Source of the DNA: CAVYUC01 sp963771595 | GTDB lineage: Bacteria; Bacteroidota; Bacteroidia; Bacteroidales; Prolixibacteraceae | Direction: 5' to 3' | DNA length: 64,000 nt | Assembly: GCA_963771595.1 (NCBI GenBank) | Contig: CAVYUC010000036.1 | Coordinates: forward strand, 1 to 64,000 | Shown: one piece after another, positions 59,873 to 64,000 of the stretch | Layout of the letters: each line of letters starts with the position of its first letter | Numbering within the stretch: the stretch's first letter is position 1 | The notes under the pieces: generated by a model | What the model was told of the DNA's origin: nothing | The model's input: only the letters and a program-made list of their open reading frames with translations | The model's database searches: none | Program-made: the position numbers and the translations under genes

Positions 59873-60305
59873 TAATTTGCAGGCAAAAGTAATACTTATG
59901 AAATGAATACGCAGCGCAGTCCCTGTTTTTAGGCAAAATTTAAATATAGTTTCAAAATTGGTTTGATGTTGATAACGGAAAGATGTATTCGGAAACTTTC
60001 AGAATTATATAAAAGAAAACACTGTGTCCGGTGAAAAATAAAAATTGGAATAGAGCAGTAAGGAATGAAAATAGAATTGTTGATATTCAATAAAACAGAG
60101 TTTTGGGCTAAAGCCTGGGTACTCCGTTGCCATAGCTAACCCCGGGATTAATCCCGGGGTTAGTGAAAGCCACATGTGTCGAGGGCTTTAGCCCAAAACT
60201 GAAAGTTTTACCCCGACACTAAAGAAAAGAAAAAACAAATCCATCAAACTGAAATGGCTTTTATATGTTGAATGTGGTACATAATAAAAACACAAAAATT
60301 GAACA
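59873..60305. other. intergenic region with palindromic repeat before cydA
   Basis: This 433-bp stretch has no gene. It contains repeat copy B (60099-60200) and AT-rich DNA on either side. The region just upstream of cydA has TATATGTTGA at about 60271, a weak -7 match. Confidence 0.5.
60099..60200. repeat. 102-bp palindromic intergenic repeat, copy B
   Basis: Outer arms AGTTTTGGGCTAAAGCC (60099-60115) and GGGCTTTAGCCCAAAACT (60183-60200) enclose a perfect 28-bp palindrome at 60136-60163. Like copy A, the right half is followed by TGAAAG and then GAGGGCTT. Confidence 0.75.
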
Positions 60306-61616
60306 ATGGATGAATTTTTGGCTGCGAGGCTGCAAATGGGTGTTTCACTGGGGTTTCATATCATTTTCGCCTGTATTGGAATGGTGATGCCCTGGTTTAT
60401 GTTTGTGGCCGAATTAAAATGGATACGAACGCAAAATGAAATTTACCTCGATTTGGCCAAAGCATGGGCAAAAGGAGTAGCCATCTTTTTCGCCGTGGGA
60501 GCGGTTTCGGGAACAGTGCTTTCCTTTGAACTGGGATTGCTCTGGCCCACCTTTATGAAACATGCGGGGCCGATTTTTGGATTGCCGTTTTCATGGGAAG
60601 GTACGGCTTTCTTTCTGGAAGCCATTGCCATCGGATTGTTTTTGTACGGATGGAAACGGTTGAACAAATGGGTGCATTTGTATACCGGCCTGGTGGTGGG
60701 GATTGCAGGTGTATTATCCGGTATTTTTGTAATTTCAGCCAATTCGTGGATGAATGCGCCCAGCGGTTTCGATTGGGTAGATGGTAAGGCAATCAATATT
60801 GATCCGGTGGCAGCCATGTTTAATAAATCGTGGTTTGCACAGGCGCACCATATGATAATTGCTGCGTTTTCGGCAACCGGATTTGCGGTAGCCGGTGTCC
60901 ATGCCATATTGTACCTTAAGAATAAACTTGAAATTCACCGGCGGGCGATTACCATTGCATTGGCCTTTGCTGCTGTGGCGGCGATACTTCAACCACTCAG
61001 CGGCGACCATGCGGCTAAAAATGTGGCAAAAACCCAACCTGCAAAACTGGCGGCTTTCGAATCGCATTTTAAAACAGAAGAATCGGCGCCACTGATTATT
61101 GGCGGAATTCCGGATGTGGAAGAACGAAAAGTGGATTATGCCATAAAAATTCCCGGATTCCTCAGTTTCCTGGCACATGGCGATTTTAAATCGGAAGTGA
61201 AAGGACTGGAAGAATTTCCCGAAGAGGAGTGGCCGTCGGTCCCGGTTGTTCATTTTTCGTTTCAGTTGATGGTGGCAATTGGCATGTTCCTGATGCTGAT
61301 AGGAATTATTTTCCTTGCCGGCACGTTCCGATGGAAGCACTGGCTCAAAAAACGCTGGTGGCTGAAACTGCTTGTTATCGCCACACCGCTGGGTTTTCTT
61401 GCCATAGAATTTGGATGGATGGTTACTGAAGTGGGACGGCAACCCTGGATTATTTACGGCATAATGAAAACCCGCGATTCGCTGACACCCATGCCGGGGA
61501 TTCAATATACATTTTACACGATTTCTGCTGTTTATCTGCTGCTTAGTTTTATTGTGATTTGGCTACTGCAGCGGCAGGTTACACTGTTACAATCAAAATA
61601 CAAAACCAATGACTGA
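60306..61616 (+). CDS. cydA: cytochrome bd ubiquinol oxidase subunit I
   Basis: A 436-residue heme subunit of cytochrome bd oxidase, which reduces oxygen to water with quinol at high affinity. Helix I has heme-ligand H18 (LGFHIIFACIGM); WEGTAFFLEAIAIG holds the conserved Glu pair; the GRQPW motif is in GWMVTEVGRQPWIIYG. The quinol loop is short, as usual outside Enterobacteria. It overlaps cydB by 8 bp. It contrasts with the CydA-like cytochrome c proteins at 28-31 kb, which lack GRQPW. Confidence 0.96.
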   Translation: MDEFLAARLQMGVSLGFHIIFACIGMVMPWFMFVAELKWIRTQNEIYLDLAKAWAKGVAIFFAVGAVSGTVLSFELGLLWPTFMKHAGPIFGLPFSWEGTAFFLEAIAIGLFLYGWKRLNKWVHLYTGLVVGIAGVLSGIFVISANSWMNAPSGFDWVDGKAINIDPVAAMFNKSWFAQAHHMIIAAFSATGFAVAGVHAILYLKNKLEIHRRAITIALAFAAVAAILQPLSGDHAAKNVAKTQPAKLAAFESHFKTEESAPLIIGGIPDVEERKVDYAIKIPGFLSFLAHGDFKSEVKGLEEFPEEEWPSVPVVHFSFQLMVAIGMFLMLIGIIFLAGTFRWKHWLKKRWWLKLLVIATPLGFLAIEFGWMVTEVGRQPWIIYGIMKTRDSLTPMPGIQYTFYTISAVYLLLSFIVIWLLQRQVTLLQSKYKTND

Positions 61617-62607
61617 AGTAATTTTTATCATACTTTCCATTTCGCTGCTGTTGTACGTCCTGCTTGGCGGTGCTGATTTCGGCGGCGGTATTCTTGAGCT
61701 GATTTCAAGAGATAAGGATTCTGAAATTGTGTCAAAAGCAATTGCCCCGGTGTGGGAAGCCAACCACATGTGGCTGATATTGGTAGTGGTTATATTATTT
61801 GTAGGCTTTCCTCCGGTGTATACCACTATTCTGACCATTTTTCATATTCCTGTTTTGCTGGCATTAATCGGCATTATTCTCCGCGGTTCGGCTTTCACTT
61901 TCCGTCATTACGATATTGAAGAGGAACGTCCAAAGGCTGTTTATTCCTTTATTTTTCAATATTCAAGTCTGTTAACTACCTTTTTTCTTGGTGTAACGGT
62001 TGGCGGCATTATTTTGGGCGAAGCAACACTGGATTTCAGCCTTGGTTTTTACCAGGTTTACATTCACCCGTGGTTTAACCTGTTTTGTTTTAGTATGGGA
62101 GTATTTTTAGTGTTCTTGTTTTCATTCCTTGCGAATATTTATACGTTGGGCGAGGCAAAGGAAGAAAAGCAAATTAAAGCATTCTCAAAAGTGGCAAAGG
62201 TTTTAATTGTGTTGCTTGTTGTTGCCGGTGGTTTGGTATTTTTAACTGCCGAACTGCAGGGCCACCCTTTGCTGAGTGAGTTTTATCATTCAGCCACCAG
62301 TATTGTAAGCATCATTCTCGCTACTGTGGCCTTACCCGTGCTTTGGATGAACCTCGATAAAAGAAAGCCAAATCTGGTGCGGATAGTGGCCGGATTTCAA
62401 ACCACGATGATTGTGCTGGGATGGTTTGCCATTCAGCTTCCGGTGCTGGTGCGGATTAAGGACGGGGAAAATATCACCATACAAAATTCAGGGGCGCCGC
62501 ATCAAACCCAGTATTACCTGCTGATTGCACTTATAGTTGGGGTTTTAATCATTTTTCCTTCAATTGCTTACCTGTACAAAATTTTTAAATTCAGCAGTAA
62601 ATCCTGA
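61609..62607 (+). CDS. cydB: cytochrome bd ubiquinol oxidase subunit II
   Basis: A 332-residue membrane subunit with about eight helices. LLYVLLGGADFGGGILELISRD and IAPVWEANHMWLILVVVILFVGFPPVYT are the conserved CydB motifs. It overlaps cydA by 8 bp; no cydX, cydC or cydD is seen. The pair should support growth in low oxygen. Confidence 0.95.
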   Translation: MTEVIFIILSISLLLYVLLGGADFGGGILELISRDKDSEIVSKAIAPVWEANHMWLILVVVILFVGFPPVYTTILTIFHIPVLLALIGIILRGSAFTFRHYDIEEERPKAVYSFIFQYSSLLTTFFLGVTVGGIILGEATLDFSLGFYQVYIHPWFNLFCFSMGVFLVFLFSFLANIYTLGEAKEEKQIKAFSKVAKVLIVLLVVAGGLVFLTAELQGHPLLSEFYHSATSIVSIILATVALPVLWMNLDKRKPNLVRIVAGFQTTMIVLGWFAIQLPVLVRIKDGENITIQNSGAPHQTQYYLLIALIVGVLIIFPSIAYLYKIFKFSSKS

Positions 62608-62723
62608 ATTTAAAGTATAGCTGTCCATTAAAACTTTGATTGAAATCCTGATGGAATTTCCGTTGAAATCCATCATTTTTTTATATTTACAGGGATATTC
62701 TAAACCAATTAAAAATTCATAAT

Positions 62724-63527
62724 ATGAAATTAATTCCGATTTTGCTATTCTGTTTTATTGCCACATCACTTTTAGGAAATACAGGAGATAGTTCCAAAAA
62801 AAAATCCCAATGGACCCTGGTCTGGGAAGATAATTTTAACGGCAGCGGCCTTCCCGATAAAGATATCTGGAGTTTCGAGGAAGGGTACATACGAAATAAG
62901 GAAGCACAGTATTACACAAAAGAACGTACCGAAAATGCACGGGTAGAAAACGGTAATCTGATTATTGAAGCGCGGAAAGACAACTGGCAGGGAAATAAAA
63001 TTACTTCGGCAAGTGTACATACCTACGGAAAAAAGAGTGTGTTGTATGGCCGAGTGGAGGTTCGGGCGAAATTACCCACCGGCAGCGGGACATGGCCTGC
63101 CATCTGGATGCTCGGCGATGTGGTAAAAAACGGAACCGGCTGGCCTGCCTGCGGTGAAATTGATATCATGGAAAATGTTGGTTTCGACCCTGAAATTATT
63201 CATGCCAATATTCATACAAAAGCCTACAATCATGTGAAAGGCACCAACAAGGGAAATAAAATTGAAATTGATAAGCCATGGGAAGATTTCCACGTATACG
63301 CCATTGAATGGTTCGAAGATAAAATTGATTTTTTTGTGGATGATACCAAATACTTTACCTTCGAAAATGAGCACACAGGCAATGCTGCCTGGCCCTTTGA
63401 CAAACCGCATTATTTAATCCTGAACCTGGCCATTGGCGGCGGATGGGGCGGACAGGAAGGAGTTGATGAATCCATCTTTCCGCAGAAATATTACATCGAT
63501 TACGTAAAAGTGTACAAACAAAAATAG
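62724..63527 (+). CDS. GH16 endo-1,3-beta-glucanase-like enzyme
   Basis: A 267-residue exported beta-jelly-roll enzyme. A signal peptide (MKLIPILLFCFIATSLLGN) is followed by a GH16 domain with the catalytic ExDxxE pattern: E145, D147, E150 (GEIDIMENVG). LPTGSGTWPAIWMLG and DDTKYFTFENE are typical of laminarinase-like members. No extra carbohydrate-binding module or sorting domain is present. The next gene begins 5 bp after its stop, suggesting a shared message. Confidence 0.94.
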   Translation: MKLIPILLFCFIATSLLGNTGDSSKKKSQWTLVWEDNFNGSGLPDKDIWSFEEGYIRNKEAQYYTKERTENARVENGNLIIEARKDNWQGNKITSASVHTYGKKSVLYGRVEVRAKLPTGSGTWPAIWMLGDVVKNGTGWPACGEIDIMENVGFDPEIIHANIHTKAYNHVKGTNKGNKIEIDKPWEDFHVYAIEWFEDKIDFFVDDTKYFTFENEHTGNAAWPFDKPHYLILNLAIGGGWGGQEGVDESIFPQKYYIDYVKVYKQK

Positions 63528-63531
63528 AATT

Positions 63532-64000
63532 ATGAGGACAACAGGAATATTAATCGTACTGGTTGTTTATGCTGCAATTTTAAAAGCTCAGCCATCGGGA
63601 GGTCCATATGGTCCCATTCAGCAGAATTATGCTGTTCCTGAAATTGCAGGAACGGTTTATTTTGCAGCACCGGATGGAAATGCTGATGCTTTGGGAACCT
63701 CAGTCGATAATCCAACAACTATAGAAGCTGCCGTTAATAAAGCCATCACCGGTGATGCAATTGTGTTGCGCGGTGGAACCTACCGGACCGGTAATCTTAT
63801 TTTCAATCAGGGAATAACGCTGCAACCGTATAAGGAGGAACAACCGGTTTTTAAAGGGACCAAAGTTGCCAGCAGACTGGAAAAACCTTCATAACGGGCT
63901 TTGGCAGACCAATTGGGAAAATTTGTTCCCGTCGAAACCTGCCAGATGGTGGATTAAAGAGCGAAACATCAACCGGACACCAATGCACAGGTTCAATAAC
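63532..64000 (+). pseudogene. beta-helix (DUF1565-like) exported protein, frameshifted and cut by window end
   Basis: The first 120 residues form a signal peptide and the start of a right-handed beta-helix protein: YFAAPDGNADALGTSVDNPTTIEAAVNKAITGDAIVLRGGTYRTG resembles polysaccharide lyase/DUF1565 N-termini. The frame ends at a TAA at 63892, just after a run of five As. One base further on, the next frame continues openly to the window end (NLHNGLWQTNWENLFPSKPARWW...), with sequence that reads like a real protein. One extra A would explain it. It may be a pseudogene or an assembly error; the rest of the gene lies beyond 64000. Confidence 0.65.

Noticed and set aside
60735..61505. 256-residue minus-strand frame inside cydA
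   Set aside because: cydA is complete and conserved on the plus strand; the antisense product has the mixed composition of a shadow frame.
60306..62607. cydAB as the same complex as the CydA-like pair at 28-31 kb
   Set aside because: cydAB has GRQPW and a normal CydB partner; the other pair has neither and carries cytochrome c domains.

Overview
The window reads as the chromosome of a member of Bacteroidota. Signs of this are C-terminal type IX secretion (T9SS) sorting domains, many SusD-era style lipoproteins and exported glycoside hydrolases, the -33 TTTG / -7 TAnnTTTG promoter pattern, lack of strong Shine-Dalgarno sites, an rsmD-DUF3822 pair, and a six-domain S1 protein with an acidic N-terminal extension. 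Gene content (plant or algal polysaccharide enzymes, bd-type oxidase, cytochrome c-fused membrane proteins) fits the Marinilabiliales/Prolixibacteraceae, but that finer placement is inference. No rRNA, tRNA or CRISPR was found.

Layout. 1-3.1 kb: an IS66-type element (TnpC only) split by an IS4-family element with a 10-bp target duplication. 3.1-8.8 kb: Tat-exported Gfo/Idh/MocA oxidoreductase, an orphan gene, a DUF5009 acetyltransferase-like membrane protein and a GH172 (DUF2961) lipoprotein. 9-19.2 kb: housekeeping genes: dnaX with a ten-A slippery run joining gamma and tau frames, pdxH, a thioredoxin-like gene with an internal stop, rsmD-DUF3822-orphan, a RecD-like helicase, rnz, a STAS protein and rpsA. 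19.5-24.9 kb: rfbA-rfbC-rfbD (dTDP-rhamnose; rfbB not present here), a decayed ParE toxin with an intact antitoxin, a phosphohexomutase and a DUF1080 protein. 25-31 kb: CotH-like T9SS cargo, msrA, a VTT-type membrane protein and a two-gene operon of CydA-like proteins each ending in a cytochrome c domain.

31.2-35.1 kb: amidohydrolase, QEGLA/DUF1704 metallopeptidase and ATP-grasp ligase in one direction. 35.2-38.6 kb: a tightly overlapped kaiC-kaiB-histidine kinase-response regulator operon, preceded by a small heme c protein. 39-44.7 kb: a 233-bp MITE-like repeat, wrbA, a GH10 xylanase with T9SS tail and a six-hairpin glycosidase-like protein. 44.9-48.9 kb: an OmpR-family two-component system and an exported MsrB-MsrA fusion; both promoters carry the same TGTGAT-N5-TGTGAT-N14-TTTG arrangement, so the fusion looks like a regulon member. 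49-64 kb: an MDR reductase, a GH2 lipoprotein, two orphans, a MazF-type toxin-antitoxin pair, glyA, a TauE/SafE permease, a CobW-type GTPase, an AEC transporter with a HAD phosphatase, cydAB, a GH16 glucanase and the frameshifted start of a beta-helix protein running off the window.

The strongest candidates for new biology are the Kai operon, the dnaX slippage site, the shared two-component operator, the twin CydA-like/cytochrome c operon, and the ligase/peptidase/amidohydrolase cluster. Four genes (dnaX, the thioredoxin-like gene, parE, the terminal beta-helix gene) have broken frames; some may be assembly errors, and raw-read inspection would separate these from real decay or recoding.
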